Below are positions 18,069 through 26,504 of a stretch of 64,000 nt of DNA, one piece after another. Below the pieces are notes generated by a model. That model saw only the letters and a list, made by a program, of their open reading frames with translations. It was not told where the DNA came from and did no database searches. The first letter of the stretch is position 1, and each line of letters begins with the position of its first letter. Origin of the DNA: a virus; the IMG/VR virus record IMGVR_UViG_3300032331_001791, positions 28,148-92,147 of that record. One strand, given 5' to 3'. Made by a program: the position numbers and the translations under genes.

Positions 18069-20210
18069 ATGCCAAATTTCGTTAGCCCAGGTGTATATGT
18101 AATTGAGAAAGATATATCAGAGTACACGCCATCACTCAATAGCTCTATAGTAGGTATTGTTGGCTTTGCTTCAAAAGGTCCTACTAATAAAGCTACTTTG
18201 ATAACTGATCAAGCCTCATTAGTCAGAATTTTCGGAGAGCCAAGTGAAGATATTTATGGTCAAGGCTTAGAGGGGGCTTTAGAAATATTAGAAACTACAA
18301 ATGCTCTTTATTTTGTTAGAGCAGCAAGCACAGACGCTGCTGATGCATCATCAACTATTCGATTTGGTGCTTGCCCAGCAGTTATAGTTTCTGGTCCAAC
18401 AACTGGTATTACAGGTTCTTTTGGAATAACAAGTTCTTTATATTTAACGATAGATATTTATAATAATAATGGTGTTGCAGAATATGCATCACCAAAAAGA
18501 TTTGCAATTCCTGCTTCAACCATAACTTCTACAGAGTCTGGAGCTTGTCAGGCCAGAGCATTAAAAAAAGTAATTGGGGGTGATTTAGATGCCGATGCTG
18601 TTGGAGTTTTTGATAATAATGAAACTACAACGGGCTTAGGATTATCAGGAGCTATAGTTTCAAAATATGCAGGATCTGGAGCATACATGACTGTCAATGC
18701 GTATGCTAATTCTACTTATACTACAGGATTAGCTGCCTTAGTTGGGGTTGTTCATGCTAGTGGTGGAAATGGCTACTTTGGAGCCTCAGGAGCGGTTGCA
18801 TCTTCAGTTACTGTTTATGGAGCAAGTTTCACAACTGGTACTCTAAGCTATTTAGTAGAATCATTATATCCAGGTGCTGGGTATAATGCAGGAACAACTA
18901 CTGCTGGAGATACTAGTGGAAATTCTATAACTATTAGAAATATCGGTGCTGGTGGATTCTTTGTAGATGTAAACCAAGATGGTGCTGTTGTTGAAAATTT
19001 CAAAGCGCAGCTTTTTGCTAGTGGAGCATTCTTAGAGGATGTTATTAACACTGGAGAAACTGATACTACTTCAGAATATATAAAAGGTAATTTACTAGCT
19101 ACAGGTTCGGACATTGCTACAGTTACAAAACTTAATAACTTTGCAAGTGTTGCAAGTGCATTAGGAGCCGCTGCTATAACAGGAACTCAAGGTGGGGGCA
19201 TTACTTTTACAAATCATAGTCCAGCAAGATTTGTTAAACCTTTAGCAGCAACATATAATCTTGGTAATGGTAATAATGGAGTTCCCTCCACCGAAGCATT
19301 AAGAGCAACTGCTCTCATAGGAGATGCAGCTACAGAACCAAAAACAGGAATGCAAGCTCTTGATGATGATTTACTAAATATAGGAATTGCTTTAGTTCCA
19401 GGAGTTTATACTCAAAGTGTTCAAAATGCACTAATAACTCTTGCTGAAAATACTCAAAACTTTATAGCCTTAGTATCCCCCCCTTATGGAATAGGAACTG
19501 TACAAGATGCTATAGATTGGACAAATGGTAAATCTTCAAGTACAGCAGGATCAAGAACGGCTGCTATCAATAGTTCTTACGCTGCTGTATACTTCCCCCA
19601 TATTAAAGTATTTAGCACATTTGATGCTAAAGATCGTTGGTATGACCCAACTATCTTTGCTGCAAGACAAATGGCATACACTGATTCAGTATCTGAAACT
19701 TGGTTTGCCCCTGCTGGCTATGTCAGAGGTAGATTAACTAAGCCAACTGATGTTGAAGTTAAACTAAATCAAGGGGATAGAGATGTGATGTACAGTGGTG
19801 GAAATGTCATTAACCCAATTGTTAACTTTGCACAACAAGGTATAACAATATTCGGACAAAGAACCACTCAAAGAGCATCCACAGCGTTAGATAGAATTAA
19901 TGTTAGAAGACTAATGATTTATGTAAGAAAGATCATTCTAGCTTCAACAAGAACTTTAGTTTTCGAGCCTAATGATGAATTCACTTGGGCCAAAGTTGAA
20001 GGTCTACTAAATCCATTCTTTGACGATATCAAACAGAGAAGAGGTATTACTGAGTTCAGAGTGATTTGTGATGCCACTACAAATACTCCAGTAAGAATTG
20101 ATCGTAACGAAATGTGGTGTAGAGTTCTAATCAAACCTACTAAGACTGCTGAGATTATAGTATTCGAACTTAACCTCACTAATCAATCAGCCCAATTAGG
20201 TTCACTCTAA
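18069..20210 (+). CDS. Tail sheath protein (gp18-like)
   Basis: A 713-aa contractile sheath protein. The N-terminal SPGVYVIEKDIS (about 5-16) and GIVGFASKGP (about 29-38) are the standard sheath opening, and the C-terminal quarter (TIFGQRTTQRAS ... NVRRLMIYVRK ... FEPNDEFTW ... INNPF/LNPFFDDIKQRRGI) is the most conserved part of the family. The middle is a variable Gly/Ala/Thr-rich insertion, somewhat longer than T4 gp18 (659 aa). Strong TAGGAG RBS; tube gene follows after 12 bases. Confidence 0.95.
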   Translation: MPNFVSPGVYVIEKDISEYTPSLNSSIVGIVGFASKGPTNKATLITDQASLVRIFGEPSEDIYGQGLEGALEILETTNALYFVRAASTDAADASSTIRFGACPAVIVSGPTTGITGSFGITSSLYLTIDIYNNNGVAEYASPKRFAIPASTITSTESGACQARALKKVIGGDLDADAVGVFDNNETTTGLGLSGAIVSKYAGSGAYMTVNAYANSTYTTGLAALVGVVHASGGNGYFGASGAVASSVTVYGASFTTGTLSYLVESLYPGAGYNAGTTTAGDTSGNSITIRNIGAGGFFVDVNQDGAVVENFKAQLFASGAFLEDVINTGETDTTSEYIKGNLLATGSDIATVTKLNNFASVASALGAAAITGTQGGGITFTNHSPARFVKPLAATYNLGNGNNGVPSTEALRATALIGDAATEPKTGMQALDDDLLNIGIALVPGVYTQSVQNALITLAENTQNFIALVSPPYGIGTVQDAIDWTNGKSSSTAGSRTAAINSSYAAVYFPHIKVFSTFDAKDRWYDPTIFAARQMAYTDSVSETWFAPAGYVRGRLTKPTDVEVKLNQGDRDVMYSGGNVINPIVNFAQQGITIFGQRTTQRASTALDRINVRRLMIYVRKIILASTRTLVFEPNDEFTWAKVEGLLNPFFDDIKQRRGITEFRVICDATTNTPVRIDRNEMWCRVLIKPTKTAEIIVFELNLTNQSAQLGSL

Positions 20211-20222
20211 TAGGAGATAACT

Positions 20223-20801
20223 ATGCCTCAAAATTATAAAAAGATAAGAGTTCAACAGCCAGTAACAGATAAAACAATACCTGTTATCTCTACTGGATTA
20301 GATTCCGTCAAGAACTATCAGTTTGAAGTTTATATGAACATTCCATCTCTTAACAATGCTGATGGGACAAAGCCAGAACAAATAGTTTTGGCTGCACACA
20401 GAGTTCAAGCTCAAGGTATGGAGATGGATGTTATCGAGGTAAATAGAGTAAATGATAAACTCTACTATCCTGGAAAGGCTAAGATGGATACTCTTCAAAT
20501 TGATTTTGATAATCAATATTTGCAGAAAAATGCTGCTGGTCTTTGGAAATACATGACTAAAATGTATGATCCAATTACTGGTGTACAGAACTCTGAAGTT
20601 TCACCAGGAGGATCATTTAAGATTACTAGTATGAAAATCATTCAATTAAAGAATGATATGACCCCTTACAGTGAAACTACTCTGTATGGAGTATTCCCAG
20701 TATCTTGGAAGTCATCTGAATTAAACTATAATGGAACCTCTGCTTTCCATACAATTACGATGACCTTCAGATATGATTTTATGAATCACGCTCTAGTTTG
20801 A
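20223..20801 (+). CDS. Tail tube protein (gp19-like)
   Basis: A 192-aa protein directly after the sheath gene with its own TAGGAG RBS. The NYQFEVYMNIP start of the fold (about 31-41), HRVQAQGMEMDVIEVNRVND (about 59-78), the YYPGKAKMDTLQIDF strand and the LWKYMTKMYDP helix fit gp19-like tubes of T4-like phages, which polymerise as hexameric rings inside the sheath. A terminator follows, closing the tail operon. Confidence 0.93.
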   Translation: MPQNYKKIRVQQPVTDKTIPVISTGLDSVKNYQFEVYMNIPSLNNADGTKPEQIVLAAHRVQAQGMEMDVIEVNRVNDKLYYPGKAKMDTLQIDFDNQYLQKNAAGLWKYMTKMYDPITGVQNSEVSPGGSFKITSMKIIQLKNDMTPYSETTLYGVFPVSWKSSELNYNGTSAFHTITMTFRYDFMNHALV

Positions 20802-20821
20802 TTATTATGATATAATTTAAT

Positions 20822-20858
20822 AACCCAACTTATCTTTGTTGGTAAGTTGGGTTTTTTC
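20822..20858 (+). terminator. Rho-independent terminator after tube gene
   Basis: AACCCAACTTA (20822-20832) pairs with TAAGTTGGGTT (20843-20853), followed by a T run. Confidence 0.92.
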
Positions 20859-20862
20859 CTTA

Positions 20863-20872
20863 CCTATAATAA
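20863..20872 (+). promoter_or_regulatory. Candidate late promoter (CCTATAATAA)
   Basis: TATAAT at 20865-20870 lies right after the terminator and only 5 bases before the ATG of the 851-aa gene, with no -35 box. This resembles the -35-less late promoters read by gp55-type sigma factors; the transcript would be leaderless or nearly so. Confidence 0.45.
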
Positions 20873-20875
20873 GAT

Positions 20876-23431
20876 ATGAATTATTTCCAAGAACTGCTTG
20901 AGAGTTATGATAGGTTAAAGAAGAGAACCTTTAAATTAGTTTATATCAATGAACAAGTTCCGCAAACTGGTAATTCAGCATTTGAAACTTTACTAAGTGC
21001 TTGGAATGGTGCTGGAAAAAAAGCATCTGAGGCTATTGATTTGGGAATTAATAATCAATATGCGGCTTATGGATTTAAAACTGTAAAAGGGCAATCTACT
21101 CCTGTTCAAGCAAGAATGATTAGAAAAAAAGATGGGGGAATAATTCCAGGTTATAACTCTCCTTACTTAGACTTAGATTCTAGTATATCTCCAGAACAAA
21201 AAGAAAAAATAGCAAATGCAATAATTGGTGGACAACAACCCTCACAACCTTCTCCTGAACAACAAGCTCAAAGGACTCCTGAACAGCCTCAAACGCCAGA
21301 GGAGTTAGCATATCAACAGGCTATAACTAAAGGATCACCAGAGTATTTACAGCAACTACAAAAACCACTAGAACCAGAGTTGCAAAGAGAACTTTTCTTT
21401 AGATCATATGAACTAAAGAAATTATGTAAGCCAGTTGAAAAAGGGGGCCCAGTTCCAGATTTTTGTGTTGAATTAGGCTTAGGTGGAGAATCCAGAGCAG
21501 GAACTTTAGGAATTGGATCTAGCCAAAAATCATTTGAAAAAAAGGTAGCTGAAGGTGCTGCCTTTGCTCGTAATGCAGAGACAAGATTGATAGAAAAAAC
21601 TGAATCTCTTTCTTTAGAACAAAGAACCCAAGCTGTAGAGGGATGGAAAGATTTAACCCAAGTTTTAATTGATCCTAATTTAGTTGATTGTAATAAAATA
21701 TTCAATAATATTAGAATAAATGTTCCAAGTGAAAAAGGGGGTAGATCTACCAAAATAATTTTTGGTCCTATTAATGAAGGATTAGAAAAATCTGTAGTAA
21801 CCTCTGCTGGATCTTTAGAAAAAGAATCCATAAAAAGAATAAAGAAGCATTGTAAAAAAGATTTTAATTCAGCAAAACTTACAGTAGCAGCAGGAAATAA
21901 GTATTCAATCAGAGGAACTTTTTTTGAAAAATGTACAAATTTTGCTTTTAGAATAAAATCTCTTCAAAGACTTCAACAAAATTGTGTTAGTGGAGATAAG
22001 AAATCTTGCAGTAATGCAGATGCTCGTAGAAAAGAATTAGCTTCTGATATAGTATCACATATAGAAACTGTAAGAGCAAATGCTATAACAACTCAACTAT
22101 CAGAGGATATTGTATCAACTACTGAATATACCGCAGTAATGGATATTCTTAAAGAACATCAAGAATTTGATACTCCTGCTGTATTACAATTCTTAGCTAG
22201 AGAAAATGCTTACGCTTCACAATTAGTTAATTCTTATTTTCCTAATGCTGTTGGTGTAATAGATTCTTCTTTAAATCCAAAAACAGGTAACAGAGCAGAT
22301 AGAAAAGTTTTATATCTAGATCAGAAGTCAGCAGTTTCTGATATGTCTAAATTGGGTGGATCAGTAACTTCTGTTAAAATATCTGATTATATTTCAAAAT
22401 GTTCTACTGATACTACTAATCCTGTGTGCTCTGAGCTAAAAGATCTTATGGAAGATTATAAACTAAATGAAAATTCAATAATACATTTAGGAGATTTAGG
22501 ATTAAAGAGAGTTACAGATTTAGAAAGTGGAGTTACCGCTGGTTCTTTTAGTGGTGCTAGACGATTATATGATTTATTTAAGAGAACTCCCTTAGCAAAA
22601 ATACAAAATGGAGATAGAATTGAAGAAGGATACATATCTAAAATAGATGAACTTCAAGAAGTTGTACCTAATAGTCCTAGAGATAAAAAAATGCAAGAAG
22701 TAGAAGATAATGTTGACAATATTTTATCTTCATTTTATTCTCATATATCTGGTAATGTAATAAATATTCCTAGTGGAAAACAAAAAGCCCTTGTTGATTT
22801 AAATAAACCAACTCAAGTTGTTGAATTACTAAAGAAAACTTTGAGGGAAAGAGTTAGTAATGATATTTTACAAAATAGTTCTTTAGGAAAACTACTTAAA
22901 CCAAATAATTTTAAAGGGCAAGAGTCTAGAGAAGAGTCTGCTGGTTTACTGATGAGATATGTTCGTCATCATATGTATAGAAAACAACTCAAAGAAAATC
23001 CAGAAGCAACAACAGATGCTCTACTTAGAAAATTATATATATGTGGAGCTAATAAAACAGAGTTAGTTCAAAGTATAGTAGATGATACTGGTCAAAATTT
23101 AAGCTTTAATCATAATCAAGTTTTTAGAAATTTAGAACAAGCAAAGAAAGAAAATAGAATTAGATTAGAAGTAAAAGATTCATCTGTAAAATATTTTGTA
23201 ACTGAACCTTCTGGTCAAGAAGTTTTATATGCAGAACTAGGAGAAGATGTAAAAATTATAGGTACAGGGCAATCTACTCACAAGTTTGCAGCAGAATTTA
23301 GTACAGGGGCAGCTAGATCTGCTATAGTTCTGAATGAAGGAAAAGAAGCATCTTCTATAGATAAAGAAAAACTTATAGAAGAGTTTATTAAAATACAACA
23401 AAAACTATTAGAATGTTTTAGTTCAAAGTAA
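20876..23431 (+). CDS. Large hypothetical protein, possible internal head protein
   Basis: An 851-aa protein with no recognised domain. The N-terminus MNYFQELLES gives LLE|S at residues 7-10, with a second possible site YINE|Q near 28, like the capsid-targeting peptides of T4 internal proteins and Alt. Residues 110-150 are Pro/Gln-rich; the remainder is charged and probably helical, with a compact C-terminal segment from about 800. It is a single-gene unit between terminator and convergent nuclease gene, whose 3' end overlaps it by 14 bases. Packaged effector is a hypothesis. Confidence 0.55.
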   Translation: MNYFQELLESYDRLKKRTFKLVYINEQVPQTGNSAFETLLSAWNGAGKKASEAIDLGINNQYAAYGFKTVKGQSTPVQARMIRKKDGGIIPGYNSPYLDLDSSISPEQKEKIANAIIGGQQPSQPSPEQQAQRTPEQPQTPEELAYQQAITKGSPEYLQQLQKPLEPELQRELFFRSYELKKLCKPVEKGGPVPDFCVELGLGGESRAGTLGIGSSQKSFEKKVAEGAAFARNAETRLIEKTESLSLEQRTQAVEGWKDLTQVLIDPNLVDCNKIFNNIRINVPSEKGGRSTKIIFGPINEGLEKSVVTSAGSLEKESIKRIKKHCKKDFNSAKLTVAAGNKYSIRGTFFEKCTNFAFRIKSLQRLQQNCVSGDKKSCSNADARRKELASDIVSHIETVRANAITTQLSEDIVSTTEYTAVMDILKEHQEFDTPAVLQFLARENAYASQLVNSYFPNAVGVIDSSLNPKTGNRADRKVLYLDQKSAVSDMSKLGGSVTSVKISDYISKCSTDTTNPVCSELKDLMEDYKLNENSIIHLGDLGLKRVTDLESGVTAGSFSGARRLYDLFKRTPLAKIQNGDRIEEGYISKIDELQEVVPNSPRDKKMQEVEDNVDNILSSFYSHISGNVINIPSGKQKALVDLNKPTQVVELLKKTLRERVSNDILQNSSLGKLLKPNNFKGQESREESAGLLMRYVRHHMYRKQLKENPEATTDALLRKLYICGANKTELVQSIVDDTGQNLSFNHNQVFRNLEQAKKENRIRLEVKDSSVKYFVTEPSGQEVLYAELGEDVKIIGTGQSTHKFAAEFSTGAARSAIVLNEGKEASSIDKEKLIEEFIKIQQKLLECFSSK

Positions 23432-23936
23432 AAAAGTAATCATCAGATAAGCTTAGTATTTTTTCTAGTAAGTTAATCTCATACTGGTCAAAGGTTATAG
23501 TATCCGAGAACCTAGAAAATAACCCGATTCTTGAAATTATTAAAGCTGGTTGTCTATCTTGTTGATAAACTATAACTGAAGTTTTTCCAGATACTTGTGA
23601 ATCTCTTTCAGATTGTTTGATAAATTCCCAAAGCTCTGAACTATTATTAAATATACTATTTATATTTACTTTATTATAACCTTTTTTACACTCAATAATA
23701 TGTTTAAAGTTCTTTGGTGTGATAAGATCTCCATAAACTTTAAGGTAATCTGGCAGACTGTGCGTAGTGGCAAACGCACCAGAACCGGGGCTTCTGCAAA
23801 ATTCTGTTGTATTGAACCTATCATTGAGTAGGGCACAGATCTTTCTTTCAAAGATATTGCCCTTGGAGCGGCTGTTAACTCTTTTTTTCTTAGATAATTT
23901 TTCTTTTAACAATTTTGAATCGTAAGAATCTTTCAT
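23418..23936 (-). CDS. PD-(D/E)XK nuclease, Holliday-junction-resolvase-like
   Basis: A 172-aa protein. The pattern SKGNIFERKICALLNDRF with a catalytic-type Glu (about 24-41), CRSPGSGAFA (about 48-57), GDLI (about 69-72) and IECKKGY with the E-x-K pair (about 80-86) is that of small PD-(D/E)XK resolvase or VRR-type nucleases. Such enzymes resolve branched replication intermediates before packaging. Its ATG is 4 bases from a divergent gene, and its end overlaps the 851-aa gene, so its promoter must lie within coding sequence. Confidence 0.7.
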   Translation of the reverse strand: MKDSYDSKLLKEKLSKKKRVNSRSKGNIFERKICALLNDRFNTTEFCRSPGSGAFATTHSLPDYLKVYGDLITPKNFKHIIECKKGYNKVNINSIFNNSSELWEFIKQSERDSQVSGKTSVIVYQQDRQPALIISRIGLFSRFSDTITFDQYEINLLEKILSLSDDYFFTLN

Positions 23937-23940
23937 AAAT

Positions 23941-24309
23941 ATGAATCCTCAAGACTATAATAGTTCGGAAGTGGATAAACCTACTTCTATTAAAATCAAT
24001 ATAAAAAATTGGAAAATCCGTAACCACATTCGTAAAGGTGATAAAGTGAGACTTACTGTAAATTTAGACAAAGATCAATCGGTAGCATGGAAAAACTTCA
24101 AGCAGTTCTGTCAACCAAAAGATTTATCTGATGATGAATTCTTGAAGGTTGTATTTCTAACTGGAGTTGAAGCAATGAATAATGAACTCATCAGACTTAT
24201 TAAAGAGTATAAGAAAGAAAATTCAGATGAGCTTGCAGCTTCAGGGATAACCATTGTTGAAGAAGAAGATGGCAATATTACAATTTCCGAAACCGACGAT
24301 AAAGAATGA
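23941..24309 (+). CDS. Hypothetical protein
   Basis: A 122-aa protein, not recognised. It has a basic N-terminal third (residues 18-45), a helical middle (LSDDEFLKVVFLTGVEAMNN, about 62-81) and an acidic C-terminus. It is divergent from the resolvase gene with a gap of only 4 bases and lies upstream of the thioredoxin-fold gene. Confidence 0.55.
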   Translation: MNPQDYNSSEVDKPTSIKINIKNWKIRNHIRKGDKVRLTVNLDKDQSVAWKNFKQFCQPKDLSDDEFLKVVFLTGVEAMNNELIRLIKEYKKENSDELAASGITIVEEEDGNITISETDDKE

Positions 24310-24313
24310 TACA

Positions 24314-24640
24314 ATGTTTAATTTAATTTTCTTATCAAAAGAAAATGATCTCAACAAGATTCTAAGAAATCAAAAAAGAAATAAGGATACAATTAATATT
24401 TTATTTATATCCTTATGGGATGATTATTGCAATGAACTTGTAGATAAGATTAAAGAAAAATACAGCGCAGTATCGGACGCTAAAGAAGACTTATATATTG
24501 TAGATAGTTTCAATATGCCGCATAGTTTTGTAATATATGAAGTTACAAAAACTCCAGAGTTAGTAATCTTAAGAAAAGATAAGCCAGCGTTTATTGAATC
24601 CTATTTGCCGAAGATATATGATTATTTGAATATCAAGTAA
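24314..24640 (+). CDS. Thioredoxin-fold-like protein without CxxC
   Basis: A 108-aa protein from ATG 24314, 4 bases after the previous stop; an upstream in-frame TTG lies inside the previous gene and was not used. A beta-strand ILFISLWDDYCNELVDKI occupies the usual thioredoxin active-site position but has only one Cys; TKTPELVIL has the cis-Pro and final strand arrangement. It may be a degenerate thioredoxin or an RNA-polymerase-binding protein. It overlaps the end of the convergent sigma gene by 8 bases. Fold assignment is tentative. Confidence 0.45.
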   Translation: MFNLIFLSKENDLNKILRNQKRNKDTINILFISLWDDYCNELVDKIKEKYSAVSDAKEDLYIVDSFNMPHSFVIYEVTKTPELVILRKDKPAFIESYLPKIYDYLNIK

Positions 24641-24977
24641 TATTATCTTTATTTTTATCAATGTATCCTTGAATTTTTATATTATATCTCTTATTTTTAG
24701 AGTATAATAATTTTAGATTATTAAGGATAATTGTTGTAAAGTATGTAAAGGCTGTTCCTTTTTTTGCTTTAAAATTTTTCAGAGTTTTTAGTATTAAAAA
24801 GAAACAGTCTTGCTTTGCATCTTCTTTTTCTAATTTAAAATTAAATCCCTCTATTATATTCTCAATTAAAAGGTCGAACATCTTCATAAGTTCGTCCTCA
24901 TGTTTTTCGGGGTTCTTCTTATACTTGCGTATAAGAGCTTCAAATTCTTTATTATTTATGTAATTTTTTTTTGCCAT
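24633..24977 (-). CDS. Late transcription sigma factor (gp55-like)
   Basis: A 114-aa minimal sigma factor. Residues 10-95 follow sigma region 2: helical core, DLLIENIIEGF, then EKEDAKQDCFFLILKTLKNF and GTAFTYFTTIILNNLK, the pattern of gp55-like late sigma factors of T4-like phages, which direct host RNA polymerase to TATAAATA-type promoters through the sliding clamp. There is no region 4, as expected. It is transcribed away from the DNA polymerase gene across a 16-base gap. Confidence 0.75.
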   Translation of the reverse strand: MAKKNYINNKEFEALIRKYKKNPEKHEDELMKMFDLLIENIIEGFNFKLEKEDAKQDCFFLILKTLKNFKAKKGTAFTYFTTIILNNLKLLYSKNKRYNIKIQGYIDKNKDNIT

Positions 24978-24993
24978 ACCCTATAATAGTACA
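24978..24993. promoter_or_regulatory. Shared divergent -10 element (CTATAATAG)
   Basis: The 16-base gap between the sigma gene (minus) and the UDG/exonuclease gene (plus) contains CTATAATAG. It reads TATAAT on plus (24982-24987), 6 bases from ATG, and TATTAT on minus, 5 bases from the other ATG. It could fire in both directions, giving two nearly leaderless mRNAs. Confidence 0.45.
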
Positions 24994-26010
24994 ATGGATT
25001 TAGAGAAGCTTTATAAAGGTGTTGATGTTGCTCCTGATAACCCTTTGTGTTCTGGCTGTAACATCTTAACTAAAACTAAACCTTTTTATTGTGGTCTGGA
25101 TTATCTTAATCTGGAACAGAGTGATGTTTTATTTTTATCGGATTCTCTAAAGTATAAGTTTGGGAAGTCTTACGCTTTTACAGACATTGAGGAAGAGTTA
25201 ATTAAATCTGTCTTTCCTCACCAATATGCTACTGCTGCTGCGGTAAAATGTCCTTCTGTTAAAGAGGCCGATATTACTCCAGCCAGCATGAACATTTGTA
25301 GAGCGCATCTTATTCCTACGATTGACAAGGTTAAGCCTAAGCTGGTTTACGCCTGTGGAAATCTAGCTATGAAGATGCTTATCAAGAAGAGTGGGATTAC
25401 GGATAAGCGGGGAAACTCGTATGATTACGAGACTCCTAATGGGCACAAGTGCGTTGTTGTTCCTATCTTCCATCCCTATGCAATCATAAATGAGCCTAGG
25501 CATAAGCCTACTTTTGAGTCTGATATTCTTAATGGATATGATAAACATATCCGTGGAAATACTAAGCAGACCAAAATGGATTATACTTTGGTAAGGGATT
25601 TAAAGACTCTTCAAGAACTCGCTGTCAGAATAAAGAATCATACAGGGCCAATAGCTGTTGATATTGAAACTACGGGTCTTAATTTCCTACAGGATAAGAT
25701 TATGACTGTAGGTATTGCGACAGATGATATATCTATTGTAGTTCCTGTCGAGCACAAAGAATTTAATTGGAACGACACTGGCTCGTCTGTTGTCAAGGTA
25801 TGCGAATTAATTCAAGAAGCTTTGAGCGGTAACTCAATCAAGGTTCTTCATAATGCCAAGTTTGATCTTAAGTTCCTGCATCGTTACGGTGTCAGCATCA
25901 CTAATATTGCAGATACAAAGATCATGTCGCATATGATCAATGAAGAAGGTAAGAATAGTCTTAAGGATCTTGTCAAGCAATTTTTCCCTGAGTATTTGGA
26001 GAAACTCTAA
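24994..26010 (+). CDS. UDG-like domain fused to polymerase 3'-5' exonuclease (N-terminal third of split DNA polymerase A)
   Basis: A 338-aa protein. Residues 1-180 resemble family 4 Fe-S uracil-DNA glycosylases: Cys19, Cys22, Cys86 (AAAVKCP) and Cys102 (NICRAHL) in cluster-like spacing, KPKLVYACGNLA, and FHPY (159-162). The catalytic GEAPG motif is absent. Residues 215-338 are a DnaQ-like proofreading domain: DIETTG (223-228), HNAKFDLKF (286-294), ADTKIM (306-311) with SLKDLV. Exo motif III falls in the next ORF. UDG-Pol A fusions are known from phages such as SPO1. Confidence 0.8.
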   Translation: MDLEKLYKGVDVAPDNPLCSGCNILTKTKPFYCGLDYLNLEQSDVLFLSDSLKYKFGKSYAFTDIEEELIKSVFPHQYATAAAVKCPSVKEADITPASMNICRAHLIPTIDKVKPKLVYACGNLAMKMLIKKSGITDKRGNSYDYETPNGHKCVVVPIFHPYAIINEPRHKPTFESDILNGYDKHIRGNTKQTKMDYTLVRDLKTLQELAVRIKNHTGPIAVDIETTGLNFLQDKIMTVGIATDDISIVVPVEHKEFNWNDTGSSVVKVCELIQEALSGNSIKVLHNAKFDLKFLHRYGVSITNIADTKIMSHMINEEGKNSLKDLVKQFFPEYLEKL

Positions 26011-26504
26011 TGTTAGGTATTACTGATCCGGGTAAGTTTGATTGGGAAAACATTTCTCTTTCAGCGTGTGCTAATGGAAACTACATGGACGCACACTTCA
26101 CTCTTCAACTCTTTTACATCTTCCAAAAGAAGATGGAAGAGAAGAAGATGGATAAAGTGTTCTTTAAGGTTATATGCCCAGCCCTGAATGAGTTTGCATT
26201 AATTGAATATAATGGTATTAATGTATCTACTGAAAAGCTAGACGAGGTTGGAAAGCAACTTCGTAATAAGAATATTGATCAGGAAGATCTTCTCTACGAT
26301 TGTAAGGGAATTACCAAGGAAGACAACCTATCATCAAACAACGACTTGATCGACATTCTGTATACCAGAGAGGGTGGTCTTGAACTTTATCCTCCTGATA
26401 AAACAGCTAAAGGATCTCCATCTGTTTCAGCACCAACACTAGAACTTCTTTTGGACTTTATTAATCAGGAGCTTGCATCCCGTGTCAAAGTGGAAAAATC
26501 GTGA
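26010..26504 (+). CDS. Middle fragment of split family A DNA polymerase
   Basis: A 164-aa ORF joined to the preceding gene by a TAATG stop/start overlap but in another frame. Residues about 20-40 (NYMDAHFTLQLFYIFQKKME) correspond to the Pol I segment with the third exonuclease Asp, and LNEFALIEYNGINVSTEKLDEV (about 70-92) to the linker before the thumb; the end matches thumb sequence. It contains no complete domain, so it cannot act alone. Either a genuine three-part enzyme made by coupled translation, or frameshifts. Confidence 0.7.
   Translation: MLGITDPGKFDWENISLSACANGNYMDAHFTLQLFYIFQKKMEEKKMDKVFFKVICPALNEFALIEYNGINVSTEKLDEVGKQLRNKNIDQEDLLYDCKGITKEDNLSSNNDLIDILYTREGGLELYPPDKTAKGSPSVSAPTLELLLDFINQELASRVKVEKS

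Noticed and set aside
25993-26012. Classical -1 slippery heptamer at the first polymerase junction
   Set aside because: I found no good X-XXY-YYZ site before the TAA; TAATG re-initiation is the simpler reading, though an error in the sequence remains possible.
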